Origin: Halobacteriales archaeon QS_4_69_225
Lineage (GTDB): Archaea > Halobacteriota > Halobacteria > Halobacteriales > Haloarculaceae
Direction of reading: 5' to 3'
Length of the DNA: 64,000 bases
NCBI GenBank assembly: GCA_003020965.1
Contig: PXRL01000009.1
Coordinates: 54,401 to 118,400 of the forward strand
Below, piece after piece: positions 51,224 through 60,950 of the stretch. The translations under genes were made by a program, and so were the position numbers. A model generated the notes under the pieces. That model did not search any database. It was not told where the DNA came from and was given only the letters and a program-made list of their open reading frames with translations. Every line of letters starts with the position of its first letter. Positions within the stretch are counted from its first letter, which is position 1.

Positions 51224-52608
51224 ACGTCCGCGTTCGCGGCATCTACACGACGGCGCTGACGGCGCTGCTCGGCGACCATCACGAAATCGTCCAGGCGTCG
51301 CCGCCCATCCGCGAGCGGTTCGACCGGGAGTTCCCGGTCGCGCCGGCCGACGCGACCGTCCGGACGACCGACGACCGTCAGGGCGTCGGCGTGGCCGGCG
51401 ACCCCGAGGCGGTCGCGACGCTGCGGGAGCGGCTCCGGGCGGTCGGCCGCGACGCCTTCGCCTGGTCGAACCCTGCTCCACGCGGAGCGGTGTTCCGCGG
51501 CGTCGTCGCCAAGACGCTCGGCTCCGGCGCCGTCGTCGACCTCGCCGTCGACGGCGACGCAATCGAGGGCTTTCTCCCGTATGACCGCGTCGACGGCTAC
51601 GTCGAGACCGGCGACGACTACCGACTCCAGGTGGCGACGCCGGCGCCGCCGTGGCGGGACGCCCGGCCGTCGCTGGCGACCGACCTGCGAGCGCCGGGCG
51701 GACTGGTCGAACTCCGCCGCGGCGACGGCGGGCGCCGCGACGAGACGGCCCGGATGGCGGAGCTGCTGCCCGTCGACCCCCCCGAGGGGTGGACGCCGCG
51801 GTGGTCGCCGGCGGCCGACGACGCCTCCCTGGACGCGATGGCGGCGGCGCTGGAGCGGGCGAGCGACCGCGCCGAGGCCGTCGAGTCGGCGGTCGCGGCC
51901 GCCGACGGTGACGGCGAGCCGGGCCGAATCGCCGCGCCGCAGGCCGGCGCCTGGATGTGGTTCGGCCGGGAGTCCCGCTTCGAGCTCGACGACGTCCGCC
52001 GGCGGGTGACGGCGACGATGCCCGGCCACCACCGGACGAAGGCCGCCGACGACGACGCCAGTGCGGCCGTCGACCTCGTCGAGGCCGTCTGCGGCGATTC
52101 CGGCGACGAGTTCCCCTTCGCGGCCGTCGCCGATCAGTTCGGCCCCCGCGAGGGCGGAACCCTCGCCATCGGCCACGGCAAGCCCGACGGCCGGGGGATC
52201 GTCCTCGGGCGGGGGGAGGTGGTCGAGCGGGACGACGACGACCGCTCGGTCACCGTCGAGCGGGAGATGACCGCCGGCGGCACCTACGACGCCCTCGGCG
52301 TCGAGCGGCGGGCGGGCGACGTCGCCCGGACGACGCTCGTCGAGGGACGGTGGTGGTACCCGACGGTCTACCGGGGCGACGACGGCACGCGCCGCGGCAC
52401 CTACGTCAACGTCTGTACGCCGGTGGAGCTATTCCCCGACGCCGCGCGGTACGTCGACCTCCACGTCGACGTGGTGAAGACGCCCGACGGCGAGGTCCGG
52501 CGGGTCGACGACGACGAACTCCAGGCGGCCGTCGCCGCCGGCCACGTCGCCGAGCCGCTCGCCGACCGCGCCCGCGAGGTCGCCGCCTCGATCGAGAAGG
52601 CCCTGTAG
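51220..52608 (+). CDS. fau-1: RNA-binding protein FAU-1 (DUF402 family)
   Basis: The 462-residue protein begins MNVRVRGIYTTALTALLGDH, has an S1/RNase E-like region (AVFRGVVAKTLGSGAVVDLA, EGFLPYDRVDGYV) and a C-terminal DUF402 domain (GTLAIGHGKPDGRGIVLGRG, WWYPTVYRGDDG, YVDLHVDVVKTPDGEVRRVD). FAU-1 from Pyrococcus binds AU-rich RNA and has RNase activity linked to 5S rRNA processing. The length fits the family. It is coupled to the small gene upstream, and thiE follows after 35 bp. Confidence 0.88.
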   Translation: MNVRVRGIYTTALTALLGDHHEIVQASPPIRERFDREFPVAPADATVRTTDDRQGVGVAGDPEAVATLRERLRAVGRDAFAWSNPAPRGAVFRGVVAKTLGSGAVVDLAVDGDAIEGFLPYDRVDGYVETGDDYRLQVATPAPPWRDARPSLATDLRAPGGLVELRRGDGGRRDETARMAELLPVDPPEGWTPRWSPAADDASLDAMAAALERASDRAEAVESAVAAADGDGEPGRIAAPQAGAWMWFGRESRFELDDVRRRVTATMPGHHRTKAADDDASAAVDLVEAVCGDSGDEFPFAAVADQFGPREGGTLAIGHGKPDGRGIVLGRGEVVERDDDDRSVTVEREMTAGGTYDALGVERRAGDVARTTLVEGRWWYPTVYRGDDGTRRGTYVNVCTPVELFPDAARYVDLHVDVVKTPDGEVRRVDDDELQAAVAAGHVAEPLADRAREVAASIEKAL

Positions 52609-52643
52609 CGGCGCCCGGGGTGCCGGGACACCACCCCGGCGGA

Positions 52644-53351
52644 ATGTCGGCCCACCGGGACGCCGGCGCGTCGACCGGAGCCGACTTGTCCGCCCGCCGC
52701 CTCTCGCCGGACGTGAACCTCGATACGTACCTCGTGACCGGCGCCGAGCACTCGCCCGGTCGCTCGACGGTCGACGTCGTCGAGGCGGCCGTCGCCGGCG
52801 GCGTCGACGTCGTCCAGTTGCGGGAGAAGCCGGCGAGCGCGCGCGAGCGATACCGCCTCGGCCGGGAACTGCGGGAGCTGACGCGGGCGGCGGACGTGAC
52901 CTTCCTCGTCAACGACCGGATCGACATCGCGGCGGCGGTCGACGCCGACGGCGTCCACCTCGGCGACGACGACCTCCCGGTGTCGGTCGCCCGCGAGCGG
53001 CTGGGCGACGACGCCGTCGTCGGCCGGTCTGTCTCGACGCCCGCCGGCGCCCGCGAGGCCGCGGCCGCCGGCGCCGACTACCTCGGCGTCGGCGCGGTGT
53101 ACGCGACGTCCTCGAAGGACACCGACCCGGAGGGCACCGAGATCGGCCTCGAGCGGCTCCGGGAGATCGACCGGACCGTCGACGTCCCGTTCGTCGGCAT
53201 CGGCGGCGTGACCGTCGACGACGCCGCCGACGTGGTCGCGGCGGGCGCCGACGGCGTGGCGGTCATCTCGGCGATCACGGCCGCCGACGACCCCGAGGCG
53301 GCGACGGCGGCGCTGGTCGAGGCGGTCGCCGACGGCCGCCGCCGGCGATGA
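52644..53351 (+). CDS. thiE: Thiamine-phosphate synthase
   Basis: The 235-residue TIM-barrel enzyme has the family motifs VVQLREKPASARE, FLVNDRIDIAAAVDADGVHL (substrate pocket), YLGVGAVYATSSKDT and FVGIGGVTVDDA. It joins the pyrimidine and thiazole phosphates to form thiamine phosphate. The start at ATG 52644 gives about 25 residues before the domain; GTG near 52713 is a shorter alternative. It overlaps the SDR gene by 4 bp. Confidence 0.92.
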   Translation: MSAHRDAGASTGADLSARRLSPDVNLDTYLVTGAEHSPGRSTVDVVEAAVAGGVDVVQLREKPASARERYRLGRELRELTRAADVTFLVNDRIDIAAAVDADGVHLGDDDLPVSVARERLGDDAVVGRSVSTPAGAREAAAAGADYLGVGAVYATSSKDTDPEGTEIGLERLREIDRTVDVPFVGIGGVTVDDAADVVAAGADGVAVISAITAADDPEAATAALVEAVADGRRRR

Positions 53352-54094
53352 CCGGCGAGTTCGCCGGCCGGGTCGCGCTCGTGACGGGCGCCAGCTCCGG
53401 CATCGGCGCCGCGACGGCCCGCCGGTTCGCCGCCGAGGGCGCGGACGTGGTGCTGGCGGCCCGCACCGAGACGGCGCTGTCGACGGTGGCGGCGGAGTGC
53501 CGCGAGGCCGGCGTCGAGGCGCTTTCGGTACCGACGGACGTGACCGACGCGGCGGCCGTCGAGGCGCTCGTCGCGGCGACGACCGACCGGTTCGGCCGGC
53601 TGGACGTCGCCGTGGCTAACGCCGGCATCGGCGAGGCCCGCGACGTGCCGATTCCGGAGTTACCGCTGGAGCAGTTCGAGCGGGTCACCGAGACGAACGT
53701 CCACGGCGCCTTCCACACGACCCGGGCGGTGCTGCCGGCGCTGCGGGCCTCGACGGGAGCGCTCGTCTTCGTCGGCAGCTTCAAGGGCCGGTACCCGAGC
53801 ACGTCGACGCCGGTGTATGCGGCCTCGAAGTGGTGGCTGCGCGGCTTCGCGAGAAGCGTCGCCGGCCGGGTCGGCCCGGACGGCGTCGGCGTCACCGTCG
53901 TCAACCCCTCGGGCGTGACGACGCCGTTCGGCTCGGAGTTCCGCGAGGAACCCAACGAGACCGCCCTTGACGAGGAGACGACGCTAGACGCGGCGGACGT
54001 CGCCGACGCCGTCGTCTACGCCGCCGGCCGGGACGCGCCGGCGACGGTGACGGAGCTGAACCTCGACCGCCGGGACGTCCTCGCGCGGTTCTGA
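53348..54094 (+). CDS. Short-chain dehydrogenase/reductase
   Basis: The 248-residue classical SDR has the cofactor motif TGASSGIGAATA, the NAG motif (VANAGIGEARD), a catalytic Ser in LVFVGSFKGRY, and Tyr-x3-Lys in YAASKWWLRGF. It is probably NADP(H)-dependent, since an Arg follows the second strand (AARTET). The substrate is unknown. The ATGA overlap with thiE gives translational coupling but no clear metabolic link. Confidence 0.92.
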   Translation: MTGEFAGRVALVTGASSGIGAATARRFAAEGADVVLAARTETALSTVAAECREAGVEALSVPTDVTDAAAVEALVAATTDRFGRLDVAVANAGIGEARDVPIPELPLEQFERVTETNVHGAFHTTRAVLPALRASTGALVFVGSFKGRYPSTSTPVYAASKWWLRGFARSVAGRVGPDGVGVTVVNPSGVTTPFGSEFREEPNETALDEETTLDAADVADAVVYAAGRDAPATVTELNLDRRDVLARF

Positions 54095-54115
54095 CGTCGG
54101 GGCGACGGGCCCGGC

Positions 54116-55480
54116 TCAGTCCCGAAGCCGGCGGGCCAGCGCCGTCAGCCCGAGGCCGGCCGCCCCCGCCGCAAGCCCGAGACCGGCGCCGTCGGCGGTC
54201 GTCTCCGCCGTGTCCGTCCCCGTCTCGTCGGTCGTCCCCGTCTCGTCGGCCGCCTCGGCCGGGGTCGAGGACGACGCGACGGTCGGGAAGGTGTAGACGG
54301 CCGCGGCCGCCTCGGGGTCGTCGGCCGAGAGGTCCCGCCAGCCGCTGGCGACGACGTGGTCACCGCCGCCCCGTGCGGTCCAGAACTCGGTCGTCTCGTC
54401 CCGCCAGCCGCCGAGTTCGCGTGGGGCGGCCGGCTCCGAGACGTCGTGGACGCGGACGCCGCCGCGGTACCACGACGTGTAGAGGCGGTCGCCGGCGAAC
54501 TCGAAGTTGTGCGCCGTGGTCCAGGTGCCGTCGAGCGTCGGGTCGTCGGTCGGCGGCGCCTCGATCCGGGCGAGCCGCTCGCCGGCCGCGTGGTCCCACA
54601 GTTCGACGCCGCCGACGGCCGAGGCCGACGCCTCGGGGTCGGTCGCCCACGCCTCCTCGTTGAGCGCGAGCACCGGGTCGCCGGGGCCGCGGGGGGTCGC
54701 GGAGTGGTCGTTGCCGGGCAGCGAGAACGTCGCCTCCCGGAGTTCGGCCCGGGAGTCGACGTCGGCCAGCGCCTCGGGGTCGCGGCCCCGGAGGCCGGTC
54801 ACGGCCGCCGGGTCGGCCGGATCGGAGACGTCGACGAGCCACGTTCCGGCCTCCAGGTACGAGCAGTAGGCGACGCCGTCGACGACGGTGACGTCGTGCA
54901 GCTGCCGGAGGTTCGGGTCGACGTCGGCCCAGCGGTCGTCGGCGTCGACGACCGACCACCGACCGACCGTCTCGCCGGTCCCGAGATCGACACAGACGAG
55001 CGGGTTCCGGTCGCCGTCGTTGCCGCAGAGGTAGATAGTCTCGTCGTCGAGGTCGACGTTGTGGTTGTAGAAGGGCGTCTCGTGGACGAGGACCCGCTCG
55101 GGGGCGGCGGGGTCGGAGACGTCGAAGACGACGGCCGCTCTCGGGACGTCGTCGAGGGGGTTGGCCGGCCCCGCAACGGCGTAGCGGTCGCCGTGGAGCT
55201 TCCCGTCCTGGACGCCGGCCATCGGCCCGTCGGGGCGGTCGGCCAGCAGCGACCGACGCTCGGCCAGCAGCGTCGGCTCCGCCGGGTCGGAGGTGTCGAC
55301 CGTCGCGAAGCCGTCGGTCGTCGCGACGTAGGCGACACCGTCGTCGTCGACGACCAACTCCTTCGCGCCGGGGACCGACAGCCGCCCGAGCGGCTCGAAC
55401 GGTTCCGTCGCCCCGGCGCGGTCGACCGCCGGCAGCAGCAGCGTCGCGGCCCCCGCACGGAGGGCGTCCCGTCGTCGCAT
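54116..55480 (-). CDS. Tat-exported LVIVD-repeat beta-propeller protein with C-terminal anchor
   Basis: The 454-residue protein has a short Tat signal (MRRRDALRAGAATLLLPAVD), then seven or so propeller blades, many containing a V-D-V/T-S-D-P-A-x-P unit (VDTSDPAEPTLL, FDVSDPAAPERV, VDVSDPADPAAV, HDVSEPAAPREL). A Thr/Glu/Asp stalk and a hydrophobic end (GLGLAAGAAGLGLTALARRL) follow. The design suggests a surface protein tethered to the membrane. The binding partner is unknown. Confidence 0.87.
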   Translation of the reverse strand: MRRRDALRAGAATLLLPAVDRAGATEPFEPLGRLSVPGAKELVVDDDGVAYVATTDGFATVDTSDPAEPTLLAERRSLLADRPDGPMAGVQDGKLHGDRYAVAGPANPLDDVPRAAVVFDVSDPAAPERVLVHETPFYNHNVDLDDETIYLCGNDGDRNPLVCVDLGTGETVGRWSVVDADDRWADVDPNLRQLHDVTVVDGVAYCSYLEAGTWLVDVSDPADPAAVTGLRGRDPEALADVDSRAELREATFSLPGNDHSATPRGPGDPVLALNEEAWATDPEASASAVGGVELWDHAAGERLARIEAPPTDDPTLDGTWTTAHNFEFAGDRLYTSWYRGGVRVHDVSEPAAPRELGGWRDETTEFWTARGGGDHVVASGWRDLSADDPEAAAAVYTFPTVASSSTPAEAADETGTTDETGTDTAETTADGAGLGLAAGAAGLGLTALARRLRD

Positions 55481-55665
55481 CGCCGGCGCTACGGCGGCGA
55501 CACGTCTATCGGTTTCGCCGTGAACGGCGACGGACTGCCGGGGCGGCTGGCAGGCCGAGACACGACGTCGCAGGCGCCTTTCGGGGCAGCGCCGAGCCGA
55601 CGAGCCAGGGTTGTGAGTTCGAAAGGGAACGTGGATTCATGTACGAGGGCACGCTATCTCGGCCG

Positions 55666-56646
55666 ATGTCGGACGACGCCGACCGCGGGCAGTTGCTCGT
55701 CATCGTCGGGCTCATCATCGCGGTGAGCTTCATCGGGCTCGCGGTGGCGCTCAACGCCGCCATCTTCACCGAGAACCTCTCGACGCGGGAGAGCGTCGAC
55801 GCCGAGGAGGCGGCCGCCTACAGCGCCGACGTCGAGCCGGCCATCGGCGACGCCTACGACGAGACGAACGACGGCAGCGCCGCGACGGCCGCCGACGCCC
55901 GGGGGAAGTTCGGCGCCCTCCTCGGGGAGTGGGAGACCGCCAGAGAACGGGAGGCCGCCAGGGAGGGCGCCGACTTCGGGCTGAACCGGGCGGCGCACGT
56001 CGGCTGGCGGCTCGAACAGGGCGCGAACCGCTCGTTCGCGCCCGCGAACGACGACACCGCGACCGACTGGACCGTCGCCGACGGCGTCCGGAACATCTCG
56101 GCCTTCGAGTTGAGCGTGGACAGAGCGAAGCTGTACGACGGCGCCGACGCCTCGGCGTTCCGGCTGAACGTCTCCAACGGGACGACCCACTGGGAACTGT
56201 ACGTCTACCAGGACTCGACGAACGGCGACATAAACGTCTCCGAGGGTGACCCCACCGACCCCTCCTCGGAGAACTGCTCCCTGACCGCGGACCGCGCTGT
56301 CATCGACCTTCGGAACGAGAAACTTCGGAACGAGACGCTGGCTGAGGAGGACTGCAGCGCTCTCAACTTTTCATCGGCCGTGAGCGGGCCGCTGGTGGTA
56401 CGTTACGAGAACGTCCAGGACGGCGGTTCCGAGCGGGTCAACGGCACCTACCGGGTCGTCGTCAACGGTTCCGACGCAGTTGCGACGGACGGCAACGACG
56501 AGCCGGAGCGGTTCAACGCCTCCGGCGCGTCGGCGCCGACGGCGACGGCGGTCGTCTACGCCGTCTCCTACGACACCCACTACCGGCGGAACGACGTGGT
56601 CCACGACCGCGAGGGTCGGTACGCCCCGCGGGCGGAGGCGTACTGA
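55666..56646 (+). CDS. DUF7261-like pilin-type surface protein
   Basis: The 326-residue protein is read from ATG 55666 ([20 protein letters not shown]); ATG 55639 would add nine residues. A DRGQ turn followed by one N-terminal hydrophobic helix and a long Asn/Asp-rich extracellular region with many N-x-S/T sites is the layout of haloarchaeal pilin-like proteins (DUF7261 group). In other haloarchaea these occur in clusters with DUF7266/DUF7288 genes, but here it stands alone beside uvrA. Confidence 0.72.
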   Translation: MSDDADRGQLLVIVGLIIAVSFIGLAVALNAAIFTENLSTRESVDAEEAAAYSADVEPAIGDAYDETNDGSAATAADARGKFGALLGEWETAREREAAREGADFGLNRAAHVGWRLEQGANRSFAPANDDTATDWTVADGVRNISAFELSVDRAKLYDGADASAFRLNVSNGTTHWELYVYQDSTNGDINVSEGDPTDPSSENCSLTADRAVIDLRNEKLRNETLAEEDCSALNFSSAVSGPLVVRYENVQDGGSERVNGTYRVVVNGSDAVATDGNDEPERFNASGASAPTATAVVYAVSYDTHYRRNDVVHDREGRYAPRAEAY

Positions 56647-56690
56647 GGCTTCGATCGACAGGGTTTCGGTCCGCCGGTCCGTCCGGAGAG

Positions 56691-59600
56691 ATGATGACCG
56701 ACGACATCGTCGTCCGGGGTGCCTCCGAGCACAACCTCGAGGACATCGACGTGTCCATTCCGCGCGAGGAGTTCACCGTCGTCACCGGGCTCTCGGGGTC
56801 GGGCAAGTCGTCGCTGGCCTTCGAGACCGTTTACGCCGAGGGCCAGCGCCGCTACATCGAGTCGCTCAGCGCCTACGCCCGCAACTTCCTCGGGCAGATG
56901 GACAAACCGCAGGTCGAAAACGTCGAGGGGCTGTCGCCCGCCATCTCCATCGACCAGAAGAACGCCGCCAACAACCCCCGCTCGACGGTCGGGACCGTCA
57001 CCGAACTCCACGACTACCTCCGGCTGCTGTACGCCCGCGTCGGCACGCCGCACTGTCCGGAGTGCGGCCGCGAGGTCGGCGAGCAGTCCGCCCAGCAGAT
57101 GGTCCGCCGGCTGCTGGAGCTACCCGAGGGCACCCGCGCGAAGCTGTGTGCGCCGGTCGTCCGCGACCAGAAGGGCGCCTTCGCCGAGCGCTTCGAGACG
57201 CTCGTGAGCGAGGGGTACACCCGCGTCGAGGTCGACGGCGAGGAGTACGACCTCGCGACGGAGACGCCCGACCTCGACGAGAACTACGACCACACGGTCG
57301 ACGTCGTCGTCGACCGGGTGAAGCTCCGCGAGGCGGACCGCTCGCGGATCACCGACTCCGTCGAGACCGCCCTCGAGGAGGCCGACGGCGTGCTGAAGGT
57401 CGTCCTGCCGGACCCGCCCGCGAACGCCGACGTCGGCGCCGAGTCCCGCTCGACGGGCGACCTGGCGGGCGACGCCGACGACCGCGCGGTCGTCGAGTTC
57501 TCCGAGGAACTGGCCTGCACCGTCTGCGGCATCGACCTGCCCGAAATCGAGACGCGCTCGTTTTCGTTCAACTCCCCGCACGGCGCCTGCCCGGAATGCG
57601 AGGGCATCGGCGAGACGAAGGAGGTCGACGAGGAGCTGGTGGTACAGGACCCCTCCAAGCCCCTCAAGGACGTCTTCGAGGCCTGGAGCTACAACCGGTC
57701 GTACTACCGGACGCGGCTGGACGCGGTGGCGGCGCACTTCGGCGTCGGCGTCGAGACGCCGTTCGAGGAGCTCGATTCCGAGGTGCAGGAGCAGTTCCTC
57801 TACGGCACCGACGAGCAGGTCGTGTTCCGGCGCCGGACGAAAAACGGCACCCGGCGCAAGGAGAAGCGCTTCGAGGGCGTGATCCCGAACCTCGAGCGGC
57901 GGTACGTCGAGACGGACTCCGACGGCACCCGCGACCACATCGAGAACTACATGGCGACGACGACGTGTCCGGCCTGCGACGGCACGCGGCTGAAGCCCGA
58001 ATCGCGGGCCGTTCTCGTCGGCGACACCGCCGTCACCGAGGTCAACCGGATGTCCATCGGCGACGCCCTCGCGCACTTCGAGGGGCTGGACGCCGACCTC
58101 GACGCCCGCGAGCGGACCATCGCCGAGGAGATCCTGAAGGAGATCCGCGACCGGCTGGGGTTCATGGAGGAGGTCGGCCTGGAGTACCTGACGCTGGACC
58201 GGGAGGCGGCGACGCTGTCGGGCGGCGAAAGCCAGCGCATCCGGCTGGCCACGCAGGTCGGCTCCGGGCTCGTCGGCGTGCTGTACGTGCTGGACGAGCC
58301 GTCCATCGGCCTCCACCAGCGGGACAACGACAAACTGCTGGACACCCTGGAGGGGCTGCGGGACCTGGGCAACACCCTCGTCGTCGTCGAGCACGACGAG
58401 GCGACGATGTGGCGGGCCGACAACGTCATCGACATGGGACCCGGTCCGGGCAAGCGCGGCGGCGAGGTCGTCGCCAACGGCGACGTCGAGGAGGTGATGG
58501 ACGCCGACGACTCCGTGACGGGCGACTACCTCGCCGGCCGCCAGACGATTCAGGTGCCTGACGAGCGCCGCGAGCCCGACCGACGGGAGGGCTCGGACGG
58601 AGCGAGCGGCGACGTTGGAGCCGCGAGCCGCGACGCCGACGGCCACCTCACCGTCCGCGGCGCCCGCCAGCACAACCTCGACGACCTCGACGTCGCGTTC
58701 CCGCTGGGCTGTTTCACGGCGATCACGGGCGTCTCCGGCTCCGGGAAGTCGACGCTGCTGCACGAGATACTGTACAAGGGGCTGGTGCGGCGGATGAACG
58801 ACACCGACGTCAACCCCGGCGCCCACGACGCCATCGAGGGGGTCGAGGAGATCGAGACGGTCCGGCTCATCGATCAGTCGCCCATCGGCCGGACGCCCCG
58901 CTCGAACCCCGCCACCTACACGGGCGTCTTCGACCACATCCGGGAGCTGTTCGCCGAGACCAAACTCGCCAAGCGGCGCGGCTACGCGAAGGGTCGCTTC
59001 TCGTTCAACGTCAAGGGCGGCCGGTGTGAGTCCTGCGGCGGCCAGGGCACCGTCAAGATCGACATGAACTTCCTGTCGGACGTCTACGTCCCCTGCGAGG
59101 AGTGCGACGGGAACCGGTACAACGACGAGACGCTGCAGGTCACCTACAAGGACGCCACCATCTCCGACGTCCTGGAGATGGAGGTCGACGAGGCCCACGA
59201 GTTCTTCGAGGGCCACACCGGCATCCGGCGGCGGCTGAAGCTGCTGCAGGACGTCGGGCTGGGCTACATGCGGCTCGGCCAGCCGTCGACGACGCTGTCC
59301 GGCGGGGAGGCCCAGCGCGTCAAGCTGGCCGAGGAGCTCGGCAAGCGCGACTCCGGGGACGCGCTGTACCTGCTGGACGAGCCGACCACCGGCCTCCACA
59401 GCGAGGACGAACGGAAGCTCATCGACGTGCTCCACCGGCTGGTCGACGAGGGCAACACCGTCGTCGTCATCGAACACGAACTGGACCTGGTGAAGAACGC
59501 CGACCACATCGTCGACCTCGGGCCGGAGGGCGGCGAGCACGGCGGCGAGCTGGTGGCGACGGGCACCCCCGAGGCGGTCGCGGCGGTCGACGCCTCCCAC

Positions 59601-59693
59601 ACCGGCCGCTACCTCCGGGACCTGCTGCCCGGCGTCGACCTGGAGGGCCCGCGGAGCGACCGAACGTCGGCGGCGGCCGCCGACGACGACTGA
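56691..59693 (+). CDS. uvrA: Excinuclease ABC subunit A
   Basis: The 1000-residue protein has two ABC ATPase modules: Walker [13 protein letters not shown] (about residues 33-44) and [12 protein letters not shown] (about 680-691), with LSGGESQRI and LSGGEAQRV signatures. UvrA zinc modules are visible as [10 protein letters not shown], the CTVC/CPEC pair, CPACDG and CESCGGQG with CEECDG. It finds bulky DNA lesions for UvrB and UvrC. The length is normal. An acidic insertion (about 620-650) lies between the halves. No uvrB or uvrC is in the window. Confidence 0.97.
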   Translation: MMTDDIVVRGASEHNLEDIDVSIPREEFTVVTGLSGSGKSSLAFETVYAEGQRRYIESLSAYARNFLGQMDKPQVENVEGLSPAISIDQKNAANNPRSTVGTVTELHDYLRLLYARVGTPHCPECGREVGEQSAQQMVRRLLELPEGTRAKLCAPVVRDQKGAFAERFETLVSEGYTRVEVDGEEYDLATETPDLDENYDHTVDVVVDRVKLREADRSRITDSVETALEEADGVLKVVLPDPPANADVGAESRSTGDLAGDADDRAVVEFSEELACTVCGIDLPEIETRSFSFNSPHGACPECEGIGETKEVDEELVVQDPSKPLKDVFEAWSYNRSYYRTRLDAVAAHFGVGVETPFEELDSEVQEQFLYGTDEQVVFRRRTKNGTRRKEKRFEGVIPNLERRYVETDSDGTRDHIENYMATTTCPACDGTRLKPESRAVLVGDTAVTEVNRMSIGDALAHFEGLDADLDARERTIAEEILKEIRDRLGFMEEVGLEYLTLDREAATLSGGESQRIRLATQVGSGLVGVLYVLDEPSIGLHQRDNDKLLDTLEGLRDLGNTLVVVEHDEATMWRADNVIDMGPGPGKRGGEVVANGDVEEVMDADDSVTGDYLAGRQTIQVPDERREPDRREGSDGASGDVGAASRDADGHLTVRGARQHNLDDLDVAFPLGCFTAITGVSGSGKSTLLHEILYKGLVRRMNDTDVNPGAHDAIEGVEEIETVRLIDQSPIGRTPRSNPATYTGVFDHIRELFAETKLAKRRGYAKGRFSFNVKGGRCESCGGQGTVKIDMNFLSDVYVPCEECDGNRYNDETLQVTYKDATISDVLEMEVDEAHEFFEGHTGIRRRLKLLQDVGLGYMRLGQPSTTLSGGEAQRVKLAEELGKRDSGDALYLLDEPTTGLHSEDERKLIDVLHRLVDEGNTVVVIEHELDLVKNADHIVDLGPEGGEHGGELVATGTPEAVAAVDASHTGRYLRDLLPGVDLEGPRSDRTSAAAADDD

Positions 59694-59723
59694 CGGTAGT
59701 GGTTGATCGAGCGGAATTGGCGG

Positions 59724-59840
59724 ACCTCGGCGGTGACGGTGGCGTGTCCGGACACCCCCTCCCGCTCGCTGAACGAGCGGTCGGCCCCGTTCGAGGTCTC
59801 ACCCGACGCCGGCCGACCGGTCGGCTCTCGCCGAATTAAC
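59724..59840 (-). repeat. Bipartite intergenic repeat, compact copy
   Basis: On the minus strand the left block (59840-59763) matches 33511-33588 and the right block (59771-59728) matches 33809-33853, here directly adjoining. The right block contains a GGTGTCCGGACACGCC hairpin. The copy fills the space between uvrA and the following membrane-protein gene, 30 bp after the uvrA stop. Confidence 0.65.
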
Positions 59841-59893
59841 CTGACCCGACTGATCGCCATCGGATTTATATCGGCCGTCGGCGACGTGTCGAC

Positions 59894-60568
59894 ATGGTTT
59901 CGACCGTCGGGCTGGCGGACGGCGGGCTGGTGGTCGCCGGCCTCGTGCTGGTGTTCTTCGGCGCCGCGCTGTCGGTGTACGCGGTCGCGCTGTTGGGCTT
60001 CCTGCTGGGTGCCGGCGGCGCCTACACGGTCGCGCCGGTGCTGCTCGGGGCGGTCGGGTCGGAGGGGGTCGTCGGCCTGGCCGTCGCAGTCGTCGCCGGC
60101 GGGCTGGTCGGGGCGGCGCTGGCGTACGTGGCGCTGTCGTTTGCGACGGCGGTGCCGTCGGCCGTCGTCGGCGCCTACGTCGGGCTCGCCGTGGTGGCAC
60201 CGGTCGTCACCGACGGCGGGCTCCTCCGGTACCCGCTGGCGGCGCTGGGCGGGCTCGCCGGCGCCGTGGTGGGGGTGACGCTGACGAAGTTCGCGCTGAC
60301 CTTCGTCACGTCGTTCTTCGGGGCGGCGCTCGCCTCGGGGGCGCTGTCGGCGTCGGCGTTCCGGGCGGCCCGCGAGGGGCCGACCGTCGAGCCGCTACTC
60401 GTCGACCCGCTCGCGACGACGCCCGTCGCCGGCGCCGCGGTGCCGCTGTTCGCGGCGCTGTTCGTGATCGGGCTGCTGTCGCAGGTCGGGCTGTTCCGGC
60501 TGGGGTGGGTGACCAGGCTGGCCGCGGTGCTGCCCGGAGCGCGGGCGCTCGACAGCAAGGGTGGGTGA
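59894..60568 (+). CDS. DUF4203-like seven-span membrane protein
   Basis: The 224-residue protein consists almost wholly of Ala/Gly/Val/Leu spans (six to seven) with few charged residues until FRAAREGPTVEPLLVDPLAT at about 156-175. The arrangement fits DUF4203/TMEM198-type proteins. A strong atttata box about 25 nt upstream of ATG 59894 predicts a leaderless message. The function is unknown. Confidence 0.7.
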   Translation: MVSTVGLADGGLVVAGLVLVFFGAALSVYAVALLGFLLGAGGAYTVAPVLLGAVGSEGVVGLAVAVVAGGLVGAALAYVALSFATAVPSAVVGAYVGLAVVAPVVTDGGLLRYPLAALGGLAGAVVGVTLTKFALTFVTSFFGAALASGALSASAFRAAREGPTVEPLLVDPLATTPVAGAAVPLFAALFVIGLLSQVGLFRLGWVTRLAAVLPGARALDSKGG

Positions 60569-60605
60569 CCCCGGACCGACCGGGGTGGTCTGGGAGCGAC
60601 CGGCG

Positions 60606-60773
60606 TTACAGGTCGCGCGGCTGGACCGTCTTCCGGTCGTTCTCCTCGGCGCGTCGGGCGGCGTCGTCGAGGAGCTCCTCGACCTCGTCGTCGAGGGCGT
60701 CGTAGAAGTCCGAGGCGACGTTCATGTCATCGAGCGCTTCCTTCACGGCGGCTTTGACGATCAGGTCTGCCAT
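60606..60773 (-). CDS. DUF1931-type histone-fold microprotein
   Basis: The 55-residue minus-strand gene reads MADLIVKAAVKEALDDMNVA, then a linker and VEELLDDAARRAEENDRKTV, ending Q-P-R-D-L. Two helices joined by a short strap and the terminal K-T-V-x-P-x-D-L match archaeal histone-fold families; DUF1931 is the closest I know. A ttatataa TATA box lies 26-33 nt before the ATG (about 60799-60806), so expression is probably strong and leaderless. It may bind DNA or form a regulatory dimer. Confidence 0.82.
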   Translation of the reverse strand: MADLIVKAAVKEALDDMNVASDFYDALDDEVEELLDDAARRAEENDRKTVQPRDL

Positions 60774-60950
60774 ACACGTCGTGATTCACCGGGCGCCCTT
60801 ATATAACTTCCCGTTTGAGGGCGGCGTGGCCGCTTCTACCGGCCGATTAGCGCCGGAAATTCGGGGTCGACGGGGTGGCCCCCGCGACCGGCGCGGCCGC
60901 GCGGCGCCGATATGCGACAGTTTCGTACTCGCGCGGGTCGAGACGGTGGT

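Noticed and set aside
57120..59600. 826-codon minus-strand frame across uvrA
   Set aside because: It is the antisense shadow of uvrA, rich in Val/Asp/Gly/His with no domain.
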